From Pomphorhynchus laevis (taxonomy: Eukaryota; Acanthocephala; Palaeacanthocephala; Echinorhynchida; Pomphorhynchidae), in the NCBI GenBank assembly GCA_012934845.2, contig WNNJ02003641.1:186001-250000 (forward strand): DNA of 64,000 nt, read 5' to 3'. A program made the position numbers and the translations under genes. Below, piece after piece: positions 10,566-22,480 of the stretch. A model generated the notes under the pieces. That model saw only the letters and a list, made by a program, of their open reading frames with translations, ran no database searches and was not told the DNA's origin. Numbering within the stretch: position 1 is the stretch's first letter; every line of letters starts with the position of its first letter.

Positions 10566-11420
10566 TAAAACTCGAGTTTTCAAAATTAAAATGTAGAAGA
10601 TTAAATATTGTGTTTGCCTATTTGAGCCTTGTGAACAAGGCTCTATTGCAGCTATTCCGTATTATCTTATCACTTTTTTCGAAATGACGACTTTTTAAAA
10701 TTTATCTGATGCAGTGCCCTCTCGAGGTCGTCTGGACCACTTCGGTCTAGACTGGGAAAGTTGCTTCTTCTTTAAAATAAGTCGGAGAAAACACTTCTTA
10801 ACTTTTATTTATATTAAAACTTGAGTTTTCAAAATTAAAAAGTAGAAGATTAAATATTGTGTTTGCCTATTTGAGCTTTGTGAACAAGGCTCTATTGCAG
10901 CTATTCCGTATTATCTTATCACTTTTTTCGAAATGACGACATTTTAAATTTTATCTGATGCAGTGCCCTCTCGAGGTTGTCTAGACCACTTCGGTATAGA
11001 CGGGGAAAGTTGCTTCTTCTTTAAAATAAGTCGGAGAAAACACTTCTTAACTTTTATTTATATTAAAACTTGAGTTTTCAAAATTAAAAAGTAGAAGATT
11101 AAATATTGTGTTTGCCTATTTGAGCTTTGTGAACAAGGCTCTATTGCAGCTATTCCGTATTATCTTATCAATTTTTTCAAAATGACGACATTTTAAATTT
11201 TATCTGATTCAGTGCCCTCTCGAGGTTGTCTAGACTACTTCGTCTAGACGGGGAAAGCTGCCTCTTCTTTAAAATCAGACGGGGGAACCACTTCTTTACT
11301 TTCCTTGTGTTTTAACATTAAAAAGTAGGAGATTAAATATTGTGTTTGCCTTTTGAGCTTTATTTTGATCCGTATTATCTTATCAATTATTTCAAAATGA
11401 CAAAATTTTGTCATGGATAA
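10566..11420. repeat. 249-bp tandem array (3.4 units) with two hairpins per unit
   Basis: Units start at 10566, 10815 and 11063 with TAAAACT(C/T)GAGTTTTC, and a partial unit follows from about 11310. Each unit contains GAGC(C/T)TTGTGAACAAGGCTC, a nine-pair hairpin with a two-base loop, and later a second hairpin. In unit 1 that second hairpin is GTCTGGACC-ACTTC-GGTCTAGAC; in unit 3 it is GTCTAGAC-TACTTC-GTCTAGAC. The array is absent from the other copy of the host repeat at 50.5-52.2 kb. Confidence 0.85.
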
Positions 11421-11950
11421 TAAAATTCAGGAAAAAAATAAAAAACTATTTAAATAGTGAAGTTTTTTACATTTAATGAAGTTTTAATAAATTTTTAAAA
11501 CTTTTTTTGCAAATAAGTAAATATTTACATATTTTATTATCTATTTTTAAATGCCAAGCCATAATTTATCATTTGTATTGTTTTAAACATCTCAATTAAA
11601 TAATATTAATTTTTTATTAATTGAATTAATTGGTATTGTTTAAAACATTTCAATTATCAATCAAATCTTTTAATTTTTTCATGTGAATTAAAAATGGCTT
11701 TACAATTTAAATTGTCTTATAATCCAATTTTAATTATCATTTTCAATGTATAAAATACAACGGTACTTTACAAAGAACATTTAGTGTTAGTTAAATGTGT
11801 TAATTTGAACAGAAATGCTTGACTGACATTTGAAAAGCTAAAACGACATTGACAGGCAACATTTACTGGCACATAAAATGACGGTGCTTTTTTAATTGTG
11901 ATAATGTAATTTCACTACATAATGGATCTATAGTTATTCCAAAGGCCGAA

Positions 11951-12136
11951 GTGATGGACTCCTCCTTTGTAAATCAAGTATTGAAATTCTTGCATTATAT
12001 CAAAGCGCAATTGGGTGTAGCTCCGTATAACCGGAAGGCATACAATCTTGAATTCAGATCATGTATCTTATTAATGAGATGTTTGCCTGAGGCAAATTAT
12101 GTATTTGTGCTAGGATACTTTTATGTCTTTGAATAA
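11951..12136 (+). pseudogene. Short frame shared by two repeat copies, unassigned
   Basis: It encodes 61 residues including KAQLGVAPYNRKAYNLEFRS and CILLMRCLP. The same residues with a few changes and one stop are read from 51650-51830. Retention in both copies suggests this part was once coding or is structurally constrained. I cannot place it in a transposase family. Confidence 0.3.
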
Positions 12137-12579
12137 TCTAGCTTAACGTATCCGAGTATTTATTCTTTATTAGCATTCAAAGATGAGTTGTTTACGAACT
12201 AACAGTTTGAAACATCTCAATTATAAAATTATAGATTGAAAATGAGATTTGATATTTGAAAAATCTTAAATCTCAAATTATGGTATGTTGCCATAAAACA
12301 ATTATTTATAATAATCAATTAATATAATTATTATATTTAAAATTATCAAAACTAAATTAAAATAATATTAAAAATTAATTTAAAAATTATTAGCGGAAAT
12401 TATTTGTATTATGATAAGATACTAGATTATCAAATTACTAGATTACCCTTAATTTGAAAATAAATTTATCAAAAAAATTAAAATAATATTAAAAATCATA
12501 TTAAAAATAATATTAGCCAAATCTTTTTTGATAATAATTAATATACTTCGTAATAATAGAGTGTCAAATTGATTCTATA

Positions 12580-14620
12580 TTGTCAAATTTCATTTGTGGA
12601 AATACTTCATTCGCATGTATTTGGCACCGCTGCAATGTTGGGTCCAAGAATCCGGGTCCAAACCTGATATCATAGCAGTTCATCCTGATGACCTCTAATC
12701 CTTATACTGATACATCTTCTGTTATTTATTATTCAATTTATGAAAATTAACTTTTTTTATTTCAAATTGATATAAATTATATAAAATCTTACAACAATTA
12801 TTTATGATTATTTATTATTTAATTATTTAAATATTTATTATTTAATTATTTATTATATTATTATTTAATTATGTTGAGTCGAGGAATAGATTCTGAAACC
12901 TGATAGCATAGCAGGTACTTTTGATGACCTCTAATCCTTATTCTTATACATCGTATGTTATTTATTAGTCAATTCAATAAAAAATCATTTTTATTTTAAA
13001 AAATAAAAAATATTATTTGTATTAGAATAAGAAATACCAGATAATCAAATTTCGTCAGAGGAAATAGGCACTAGCATGTATTTTGCACCAATATGTTGGG
13101 TCAAAGAATAGGGCCGAAACTTGATAATATAGCAGTTCCTTCTAATGATCTCTAATATTTATGTACATCGCCTGTTATTTATTAGTCAATTCACAAAAAT
13201 AACTTTTATTTACAATTTCAATTTTAAATTTTAATTTGATATAAATATAAATTGTATAAAATCTTATATTAATTTAATAAATCTTATAAATTTCTTACAT
13301 CAAATTTAGAAGTAGACAACGTTTCTTAGAACGAAGTAATTAAAATATACGTGTTTAAGTTTGTCGAGTCGAGGAATATGGGCCGAAACCTGATAACATA
13401 GCAGTTCCTCTTGATGACTTCTAATCCTTATTCTGATACATTTGTTATTTATAACAAATGTATTTTTTTAACTGATAAAATATCAGTTCTTTTTGATGAC
13501 CTCTAATCCTTCTTCTTACACATCGTCTGTTATTATTTATTAGTCAATTCGTAAAAATTGATTTTATTTTATATTTCAATTTTTTATTTTAATAAATAAA
13601 ATGTTATTTTAGGTGGAGGAATAATAACCGAAACCTGATAACATAGCAGTTCCTCCTGATGACCTCTAATTCTTATTCTGATACAACGTCTATTATTTAT
13701 TAGTCAATTCATAAAAATGACTTTTATTTTAAATTTCAATTTTTTATTTTAACTTGATATGACCCGCTTCAACAGACAGGCTTCCACCGATTCTATCCGG
13801 TTTAACACTCTCTATCCAACTACAATTACAAAATAATCTCCACAACCCCACACAAATATACAAACGTCTCTCCCATAGCAGTTCCTCCTGATGACATCTA
13901 ATTCTTATTCTGATACAACGTATGTTATTTATTGGTCAATTCATAAAATGACGTTTATTTTAAATTTCAATTATTATCAAACAGAAAATAGTAAAATATT
14001 TAAATTAACACAATAATATAAAGAATAAATTTAAAATCATTAGCGGAAAACTTTTATGGATGGATAATAAATAATATACTTTGTATTAGAAAAAGATACT
14101 GGGTAGTTTTATCAACGGAAATAACTCATTAGCATGTATTTGGCCCCGCTGTTATGTTAGGTTTAGGAATAGAGGCCGAAACCTGATATCATAGCAGTTC
14201 TAACTGATGAACTCTTATTCAGACACATCGTATGTTATTTATTAGTCAATTCATAAAAATTGACTTTTATTTTAAATTTCAATTTTAAATTTTAACTTGA
14301 TATAAATTATATAAAATCTTATATAAAATTAATCAACTATTTGTAATTATTTATGATTTTTTAATAATAAACTGTTAATAATGTTTTTAAATTAATCAAC
14401 CTTTTCAACCGAGAAAGCATTACAGTTCACAAATATAGAACACAAATAGACAAAATAAGTAAACACATAGTTTTGTGTTTAATTTGTTTTCTCAAGAAAA
14501 CAAATTAGATAGCGGAATGAAACTTATGCGTATATAATTTTTTATTTTAGCTTGGTTTAAATTATAAAATCTTATTACAATTATTTATCATTTATAATTA
14601 TTTATTATTTAATTATAATA
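12580..14620 (+). repeat. Array of family R repeats (about seven copies)
   Basis: Diverged copies of one AT-rich unit follow each other at about 12590, 12880, 13050, 13370, 13612, 13870 and 14110. The diagnostic string is CCGAAACCTGATA(A/T)CATAGC, then AGTTCCTCCTGATGACCTCT, followed by TTATTTATTAGTCAATTC. Complete copies also carry an upstream block TTAGCATGTATTTGGCCCCG. No protein is encoded. About 100 bases at 13765-13865, C-rich and unlike the rest, interrupt one copy. Family R reappears on either strand near 16.4, 18.3, 37.9, 39.8, 40.2, 41.4, 48.9, 49.15 and 59.1 kb. Confidence 0.85.
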
Positions 14621-14856
14621 TTTTGATTTCGCGTTATTCTGTTTTGCTTATTAACATTAAATGCACAATTAAATCATTTGTCAGGTAAATCTTCATTGCA
14701 TGAACTTATTCATTTTGATGAATATAATGCCCTACTTTGAAAATGACCTAAATAACGGTCATAATTCGCATTCTACAAAAATGTATGCGTGCCTGTCTTT
14801 GTTATCAGAATATCAGATTTGATATTTTTAAAAAATATTTAATTTTTTGATTAATT

Positions 14857-14908
14857 TTAAAGACCGAAACCGGTCTTTAAATATTAAAGACCGAAACCGG
14901 TCTCTTAA
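14857..14908. repeat. Two tandem short hairpins
   Basis: TTAAAGACCG-AAAC-CGGTCTTTAA at 14857-14880 is followed three bases later by a near-identical copy ending CGGTCTCTTAA at 14908. Each has perfect or near-perfect ten-base arms. No gene is adjacent. Confidence 0.8.
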
Positions 14909-14910
14909 TA

Positions 14911-16009
14911 TTGTGAACTTAGCAAATTGATTGAAATTACTGGACACGGATTCCTTAAGATATGATCACTCAAAGCTTTGTTTACCAAATATAAGCTTCA
15001 TTTCTTAGTTATTTTTAATTTTTATTTGTTTAAAACTCAATTTTTATATTATCTAAACTTTAAATCAGCTTCAACTTCACTAATTTAATTTGAATCTGTA
15101 AAAATTCAAAATTTATGATATAAATTTATAAAAACTTACCGTTTAGTAAACGCAAATATTGCTGTTTTTAATATTTTTGGTAAATATCAATTACATCATA
15201 ATAGTTTGATTATTATTCTGTGATATTTTGGTTTGTTGACGAATCAAGCTGTGATTTTGAATGTTTAAATAAAAAGCTTTAACTTCACTAATTTAATTTG
15301 AATATGCATATATGATCGAAGATTCTCATTGGTATGTACATTTTTTATAATAGCCAAGCTTGTTTGACATTGAAATGCGTAACAAAACTGTCATTTGAAT
15401 TGTATGGTTAAACTCACATTTCATATGTAATTAATTATTTTAACAGTATTTACTTATATAGTGCTTGGCATTGGAAATGGTAAATATGTTGAAATGTCAA
15501 GTTTTAATAATGTCCAATCAGTCGCATTTCAAACACTTGCAACGCTAATGTCATTTTATTTTGACAATGAGAATAGGAGGAGTTAATGCTGTAAGTGGAT
15601 ACGCAATGTTGACTTTGAATAGAAGGGAAATATATTCATTTATGAGTAAATGCAAGCCAGAACTAGTTGATGCACGTGACAAAATCGATTAGAAAGTATG
15701 AATTATATAAATTATGATGTAGTAAAATTACTTGATTTATTTCACAATTTTCCATAATATTATCTGCTAAACAATAAAATGACATACACTAATCCGTTCT
15801 CTTTTGTTGCTTTATTTTGGCTTAATATGCATGACTGCAAGGAAGTATTTGAGAATATTCGCATACCAACTTTATTACAAATATACCAAGGAAAAAGTAT
15901 CTAAACAATTTATTTTTAGATATTGATGTTTAACCATTAAAGTTAAATACCGCACAAAAGTGACTTTATCAATTTATACTTCATATACTTATTTAATACG
16001 GCAATTACA
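14911..16009. other. AT-rich spacer, nothing recognised
   Basis: No transposon protein, exon or RNA gene is visible. The phrase AACTTCACTAATTTAATTTG occurs twice (about 15070 and 15280), a small internal repeat. Confidence 0.4.
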
Positions 16010-16871
16010 AATATATCAATTATTGACGTTTATTACTTATTATAAGTCTAATTATTGATTTGGTTTAAACTAATTTATATTGATTTATATTTATATTAAT
16101 TATAGATACTAATTATTGTATTTGAAAAATTTATTGATTACAATATTGCCAATAAGAGCAGTATATTCATTATATATTAGCATATTATATATTAGTATAT
16201 TATTCATTATATTTATATATTATCACAGTATGTATTGGTATCATTTACTATAATTATCTACTTAGAGGATATCTAAAGAGTACTGCATTATATCAGAGTT
16301 CAGCTCTCGTTTCTTAAACAATATATCAGAATGCCAAATATATTCTAATCATGTATATATTTATTATTTACTATACATGACCTACTTAGATGTCATTATA
16401 AGAAACTGCCATGCTATTGGGTTTCACCCCCTATTCTTCAACCTAGCATAACAACGGGCCCAATCACATACTAATGTCGCATTTCCTCTGATAAAATTTG
16501 ATAATCTACTTTATAGTATTCAAACACAGTGTCTTATTTACTACCCATCCATGCATATTTCTTATGTAAGAATTTAAATTCATTTTATAATATCTCAATT
16601 AGTTATATATATACCGATTTTCTTTAAATTGTAGTTTTATATTGACAAATATTACAAATATATCAATTATTGACGTTTATTACTTATTATTTAAGTCTAA
16701 TTATTGATTTGGTTTAAACTAATTTATATTGATTTATATTTATATTAATTATATATACTAATTATTGTATTTGAAAAATTTATTGATTACGGTATTGCCA
16801 ATAAGAGCAGTATATTCATTATATATTAGCATATTATATATTAGTATATTATTTTTTATATTTATATTGTA
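16010..16871. repeat. Repeat copies flanking mariner (one empty, one interrupted)
   Basis: The segment from about 16010 (AATATATCAATTATTGACG, CCAATAAGAGCAGTATATTC) is repeated at 16650-16871 and carries on after the mariner from 18172 (ATCATTTACTATAAATTACC). The first copy has TTGGTATCATTTACTATAAT uninterrupted at about 16235. Part of 16400-16560 is family R on the minus strand. Confidence 0.8.
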
Positions 16872-18171
16872 TGAGGGTTGCCTTTTATATTTCGAGATTA
16901 CAGAACAAAAAAATATTAATAATCAAAAATCACATTATTGTTTTTCTAAATATTCCCCATGAAGATCTATACACTTTTGCATGCGTTTGAACCAATTGTC
17001 GAATCACTTTTTCCACTCTGATTGAGGTATCTCCAAAACATGCATTCTGAATGCAGCAACCGCTTCTTAAGGTGTCGAAAAACGTTGACCTCTCAGTTTG
17101 TTTTTTACGTGTGGGAATAAAAAGAAGTCATTTGGTGAAAGGTCAGGACTATATGGCGGATGACTCATCAAATCGATGTTTTGGGTGCTCAAAAATGCAG
17201 TTATTTGAGCCGATGTATGAGAACTCGCATTGTCGTGGTGAAGAGTGATCCGTCTTCGGCGGTTGGTTTTCCTGATTTCTTGGAGGACAACTGGCAAACA
17301 GATTGTTGTGTACCACTCAGAATTGACTGTTCTGCGTTGTTCTAGTTTTACGGTTGTGACATGTCCAGTTTTTCCGAAAAAAAACATGCCACCATTTGCT
17401 TGGAAGTGCTTCGTGCGCGAACAACTTTTGTTGGATTTGGCTCATCTTGAAACACCCATACAGTCGACTGCTGTTTACTTTCGGGCTCATACGCGTAAAT
17501 CCACGATTCATCACCTGTCACGATGTCATAGACGTGTTTTGAAGCACTGCGATCGTATTTTTCGAGCATTTCTTTCGACCAATCGACACGAGCCTTTTTT
17601 TGAGCGATTGACAATTTGTGTGGGATCCAACGCGAACAAATTTTTTTGACAGTTAAATGTTCATGCAATATTGAGTGTATGCTAGTCCCACTAATGCCTA
17701 AGGTTGTCTCTATCTCACGATAGGTCACATGACGATCTTGCAATATCAGTTCGCGCACAGCATCGATGTTTTTCGGAACAACAACTGATTTTGTACGAAC
17801 TTCACGAAATTTGTCTTAGAGTGAGCTGCGACCACGATTGAATTCACCATACCATCAATATGGTGCATCGATATGGTCATTGATGGAGCTTTATCGCCAA
17901 AAGTTGAGTTAAGTTCATTAATGCAATGCTGCTGAGTTAATCCACGTCGAAAGTTGTAAAAATTAATTCCACGAAAATGTTCACGATTTAATTCCATTCT
18001 TGGGGACAGATGAATCTTTTAATTTACTGTAAACAACACAAATAGCGCTCGTACGTCAAAACGTTCTGAGTACCTGTAACCTCAAAAACTTCTAACTTTA
18101 CAATATAGCTGTCAGTTGACCGATTGCAACACCAGGGTTGGCAAATCCCGAAATATAAAAGGCAACCCTCG
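16872..18171 (-). mobile_element. mariner DNA transposon, about 1300 bp
   Basis: The left end TGAGGGTTGCCTTTTATATT at 16872 is matched by the reverse complement of the right end (CGAGGGTTGCCTTTTATATT, ending at 18171). Both ends are flanked by TA (16870-16871 and 18172-18173), the mariner target duplication. The length is typical of mariners. The transposase lies on the minus strand and is broken, see separate entry. A paralogous copy of the flanking repeat without the insertion is at about 16235-16245, so the event is well defined. Confidence 0.96.
17000..17997 (-). pseudogene. mariner transposase, broken
   Basis: The start is MELNREHFRGINFYNFRRGL, followed by the N-terminal HTH. Later come RELILQDRHVTYREIETTLG, HSILHEHLTVKKICSRWIPH, IVTGDESWIYAYEPESKQQS (first catalytic D), ITLHHDNASSHTSAQ (second D) and YSPDLSPNDFFLF (third D). 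Counting residues between the second and third Asp gives 34, the DD34D signature of mariner. The family's transposase is about 345 residues; here the chain is spread over at least three frames. Frame changes lie near 17820-17880 (lost linker with stop) and near 17350-17390, so it cannot be active. Wording is closest to mariners common in insects, which fits horizontal spread but does not prove it. Confidence 0.93.
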
Positions 18172-18790
18172 TATCATTTACTATAAATTACCTACTTAGA
18201 GGTAATCTAGACGGTACTGCATGATATCAGAGTTCAGTCCTATTTTCTTGAACAATATATTAGAATGCCAAATATATGCTAATCATGCGGGGTCAAATAC
18301 ATCCAATGACGTGTTTCCTCTGATGAAATTTGATTATCTAGTGTATCTTATTCAAATACAATGTCTGCTTACAAAGTTCTTGTTTTTAACTACTTACAAA
18401 ACGTAACGACCGATTGCTAGCTATGATCAAAAAGCATTATAGCATTTCTTCAGCCCATTTCACAAACCCCAATCAACCAACTATCAAATCCACACCGATT
18501 AAATCGTTTTCTCTTGCTATGAAACTACTTCTTCATAGGCCTCATCAGAATAGTCTTAAGGATGACATAGACAACAGTGTTTATTAGCATGTCCGAGGAC
18601 GCTAACATTGTCGATAAAATTTGTCACGAACCCGCATTGACAACGAACTTTGCGAACTTTGTTAATATCATGGTGCAAATATATGCTAATTCTCCTGGCC
18701 AAATACATCCAATGGCGTATATCCTCTGATTAAATTTGATTATCTATAGTATATAATTTAAATATTTCATCTTCACGATATGATGAAATA
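18172..18790. repeat. Right part of interrupted repeat plus family R pieces
   Basis: The stretch resumes the repeat broken by mariner. It contains family R on the minus strand near 18285-18365 (CCTCTGATGAAATTTGATTA) and again at 18690-18740 (CCTCTGATTAAATTTGATTA). No gene is seen. Confidence 0.6.
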
Positions 18791-19090
18791 TATCGGGACT
18801 GGTGATCCTTTGATGGATTCTTATTTATGTAATGAATGGTTGCCAGGTCACACGAGGTGACTTTCGCATTGAAAACCATCTACAGAATTCTTTCTTCATG
18901 ATATCCAATTCCATACACTGCTTATTATAGATTTTATCGTATGAGATCATGAAGATCGATTGGAATCGGGACTGGTGATCCTTTGATGGATTCTTATTTA
19001 TGTAATGAATAGTTGCTAGGTCACACGAGGTGACTTTCGCGTTGAAAACCAGCTACAGAATCCTTCCTTCATTATATCCAATTCCATATA
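18791..19090. repeat. Tandem duplication, period about 172 bp
   Basis: ATCGGGACTGGTGATCCTTT starts at about 18793 and again at about 18965, and each is followed by GGTCACACGAGGTGACTTTC and TCATTATATCCAATTCCATA-like ends. The repeated part is about 123 bp with few differences. The pair lies directly before the LINE at 19.1 kb and may be its 5' untranslated region with promoter repeats, a common LINE arrangement. That link is inference. Confidence 0.78.
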
Positions 19091-19279
19091 TGTATATATA
19101 CAACGTCTCAATGCAAGACGTCATCGTCCATAAATGCTGCGATTGTTTTGGACATGTAGCAAGAAAGATGACAATCACTTGATTCTAAAAAGTCGGGATT
19201 GACTCCACGCAAGGCTAAAGAAATGCTTTAAGTATTGCTTCAGGGAGGATATTGAGTCCGTTGGAATGACGATCAAGAT

Positions 19280-19672
19280 ATGAAAGAGATAGATTGTCAA
19301 AAATCGTTTCATTGCGGAGATAATCACGATTCACCGATTTGCATGAACAAAAATAAAAAATGTTGCGCTAACTGTGGAAATTCCAACCACAAAGCTTATG
19401 ACAGAAGATGCCAATCCTTCTCAGATTATTTAGTTTGGTGCAAGAAAGGACAAAATGTCTCTTCTACAACGATCAACATATCAAGTACTGATATTCCTCC
19501 TAACAAAACTATTATGACAGTCAAACACCTCCAAGATCAAGTTACATCTCTAAAAAAGATAATAGATGATATGACCAAGGAAAAATCAAGCCTTATTAAA
19601 GAGATATATAATCTCAAAGAAAGAGTGAACCTACTCGATAAACCGAAATTCGGTAAACAACTAAGATCCTGA
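19280..19672 (+). pseudogene. LINE ORF1, zinc-knuckle RNA-binding protein
   Basis: The frame is open for 130 residues. It holds two knuckle-like groups, CGDNHDSPIC and CCANCGNSNHKAYDRRC (about residues 11 to 46), the CX2CX4HX4C pattern of gag-like LINE ORF1 proteins. Residues 75 to 115 (VKHLQDQVTSLKKIIDDMTK) look like a coiled coil. In the family this protein binds the element RNA. The frame lacks the usual N-terminal RRM-like part, so it is 5'-incomplete or rearranged. An ATG is present at the start, but the same start also lies inside the 22.4-kb duplicate. Confidence 0.78.
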
Positions 19673-19929
19673 ACAGTAACCGGGCTCTGTAATAAAATTA
19701 CAATAAACGATAATACTGACGATACTATATCAAAAGTCATTAACGATTTGGAAGAAATGAATGAATCGGAAATGGAAATGTGTTCTTCAGAAGGCCAAGA
19801 TAGCGAGTTCTCTATAAAAACAGGGAAACACACCAATAAAAAAAGAAAACAAACAAAAATAAACATATTTAATAATGATCATTTGCCAATGGAATTGCGC
19901 GTCTATAAAGAACCTCTGGAACAATGCAA

Positions 19930-22270
19930 ATAATATGTCAAACTGCGATGTTATGCTACTGCAGGAGGAGCTTGGATGGGTTTCATCAAGCCTGCAGAGA
20001 CAATTCGCAAGTTACGAATTTTTTCATTTGTGTAACTCCCAAGCAGTCATTTAAACCTACTCTCTATAATACGCTCTAAACTTTACCCGAAACTCATTTA
20101 TCAAGAATCTTGCAGAGTTTTCCCTACAGATATTTAAAATTATCTACAATGGAAACCCACTGCTTATAAGCAACATATATATCAGACCGACAAAAAAATC
20201 CGGGAAAAGCGGTTGGTCTAAACAGCACAAAAAAATATTAAGAACTTGATTTGGTGGCTTCATGAATCTGGAGTTAGCTTGATTGTGGGTGACTGGAACG
20301 ATAATAACGCGAATAATTTTAAGAGTTTCCAACTAAAAATTTACAAGCACATAGCCCCTAATCTGTCTACCTATTGGTATCGCTCTCGCAACCTACACTC
20401 AAATATCGACTTCGCCATCATAAGGCCAGAACTAGATCTCACATGTATAAAACAAACAAATCCATCTGATTGCAATGATATTTACCACACCATAATCGCT
20501 TGGAAATACTCAAAAGGAATAGGAATTAAATGTTTCAAGCCAACGATATTGAATATCTACAGATTCAATCATGAAATTTCCTCCTATCTAGACTTGAACA
20601 TGGCAAACATGGAAAAAACCATCCCTGATGTGAACACCTTAATAACCAAATGTGCAGATAATTTTCTTTTCCAATCTATTAATCAAAAACATTCTTACTT
20701 CTGTCCGATGCTCGCTAAAATAAAAAAAGCATATTTAAAGGCCGTTTTAACGGACGATCGTGAACTTATGAAAACTTTGAACACTAATTACCGGGAAGCT
20801 AAATACCTACAACTGAAAGCGCAGCAGAAAAAACTAATAAAAGAAGCAAAATCGTACTCAAAGCAATGGTGGTCAATTGTCCGCAGTGGCACCAAAAAAT
20901 CATGGATATGTAGAGCCCAGAAATGGATACAAACAAATGGAAGAGACAAAGTCTTAAATCAGTTAAAGATAAGCATCTCCAGAACGCCCGAACTTCATCT
21001 TCATCAGCCAGGCGATCTCTGCTGATGGGATTGGCAACGAGCGGGGAAGACTTCGAATTAAATAAACTCGACATCGCCTACGCATGGCCTCGACTATCAA
21101 AGCTGTCGACTAACGATGATTCACCATCCGCTGCTTGTTTAAAGCTTCTGCATATAGGAAACAATTAAACTAGGCAAATTCCTAATTAACAGAAGTACGC
21201 ACCAATGGGAAGATCTCGCCATAGGTAAAATGATTTTCATACCCAAAGGTAAGAAGAAATCTATCTCATGCGCCAAAGACATCAGCCCTATCACTCTTTC
21301 CAATCAGCTTATAAACATATATGAAAGAGCCCTTGCCAAACGATTGTGCAGCTGGTACGAACGTGCCGGATTTCTTCATGACTGGATATGCGGATTCCGA
21401 AAGAAATTCTCAGTTCAGACGGCAATTAGAGAATTACAAAACAAAATAATCCGGAAAGAGAAGAACATGACAAATATAAACTAATCGTATCTCTCGACAT
21501 AGAATCCGCCTTCGATTCAATTAATATGGTACCTGTATGGACCATATGATTAAAGATGGGATACCTACATGTTTATTAAAACGATTATTAACAACCATAT
21601 ACCAGAAACGTTTCAGAATAAATGACTTCGAATCTGATAGCTGCTATCATCTGATCAAGGGGTTGCCTCAAGGATACCCCTTAAGCCCAATACTATTCAT
21701 GATAGCCACACAACAATCACACAATATGCTGATGATATTTCGTTAGTTTTTGTTTGCGGCAAATCTCTAATCAAATTCACTAATAGAATTAGAACCGTTC
21801 TAGGAAACATTGACCTGAAACTGAAAGCTCTCGGGCTAACAATAAACATAGCTAAGACGAAACTACTATCCTTTGGAGGTGGAGGTAGAAGATACCACAC
21901 GAATAAGAAATGCAAAGCCCTTCTGAGTAATCTGCCATGGACTAAAACTCTTAAACTTCTAGGAAGCACCTTTACGCCTACCTTGTCACCAAGATTCGAT
22001 CTCGCAAAGTTCGGCAAGCTACTGAAAACTGGGATCAAATTCTACAGAAGAGGCAGAGATATAGGTCTTAACAAATGTATACAAGAAAATATATTTAAAA
22101 CTTTTGCCATATCAGGCTTCTTCTTCTTTGGAGGAATTAGACCTCCAGAAGACAGAGAACGATTCTATGACAAATTCGTACACTTTATGGAAAAACATAA
22201 GATAGACAGCAACAAACTTCTAATGAAAGTAACAGATATTTTCATCGGACGCATTATTTGCCTACCGTAA
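19930..22270 (+). pseudogene. LINE ORF2: APE endonuclease and reverse transcriptase, broken
   Basis: The endonuclease part shows GVSLIVGDWNDNNANNF (catalytic GDWN) and SRNLHSNIDFAII (the SNIDFAI element) in the frame 20246-21025, which is open for 259 residues and ends in the RT N-terminal linker. The RT part shows MIFIPKGKKKS, YERALAKRLCSWYERAGFL, IVSLDIESAFDSI (motif A; the D and AFD are present), GLPQGYPLSPILF (motif B) and YADDISLVF (motif C) between 21230 and 21750, in shifting frames. A further open piece covers 21983-22270. Endonuclease plus YADD RT is the target-primed retrotransposition enzyme of jockey/I/R1 LINEs. Confidence 0.85.
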
Positions 22271-22480
22271 TAAAAAATAAAAAATACCCGGGTAGAAATT
22301 GATCAACAATACTATTAAAGAAATCGAGATCAAATGTAACGAAAACAACGTGTGAACATAGATTAACCAGCTCTGACGCAAGGCTAAAGAAATGCTTTAA
22401 GTATTGCTTCAGGGAGGATATTAAGTCCGTTGGAATGACGATCGAGATATGAAAGAGATAGATTGTCAAAAATCGTTTGG

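Larger units (their letters stand above)
9680..12340. repeat. Long interspersed repeat, copy 1 (~2.6 kb)
   Basis: This stretch matches 50455-52240 over most of its length. Shared landmarks are TTAAGAATAACTAATTTA at the left, TGATAAATAACGTGAGACAA, GCTAATATTATCGA, CAATGTATAAAATACAACGG and the block containing CGCAATTGGGTGTAGCTCCG. Copy 1 alone holds the 249-bp tandem array. I see no transposase or RT motif and no terminal inverted repeats, so it may be a non-autonomous element or an old segmental duplication. A short frame (11951-12136) is shared with copy 2. Confidence 0.8.
19110..22480 (+). mobile_element. Jockey/I-type LINE with ORF1 knuckles, APE and RT
   Basis: The element reads in the order expected for the jockey/I group: gag-like ORF1 with zinc knuckles (19280-19672), APE endonuclease (about 19930-20480), RT (about 21200-21900) and a C-terminal part to 22270. 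A 100-base segment (CGCAAGGCTAAAGAAATGCT to GATTGTCAAAAATCG) at 19205-19303 recurs at 22380-22478, just past the end of ORF2. That suggests a second, truncated 5' end lying head to tail behind the first, or a duplication. The element is dead, with several stops and frame changes in the endonuclease and RT. Confidence 0.88.
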
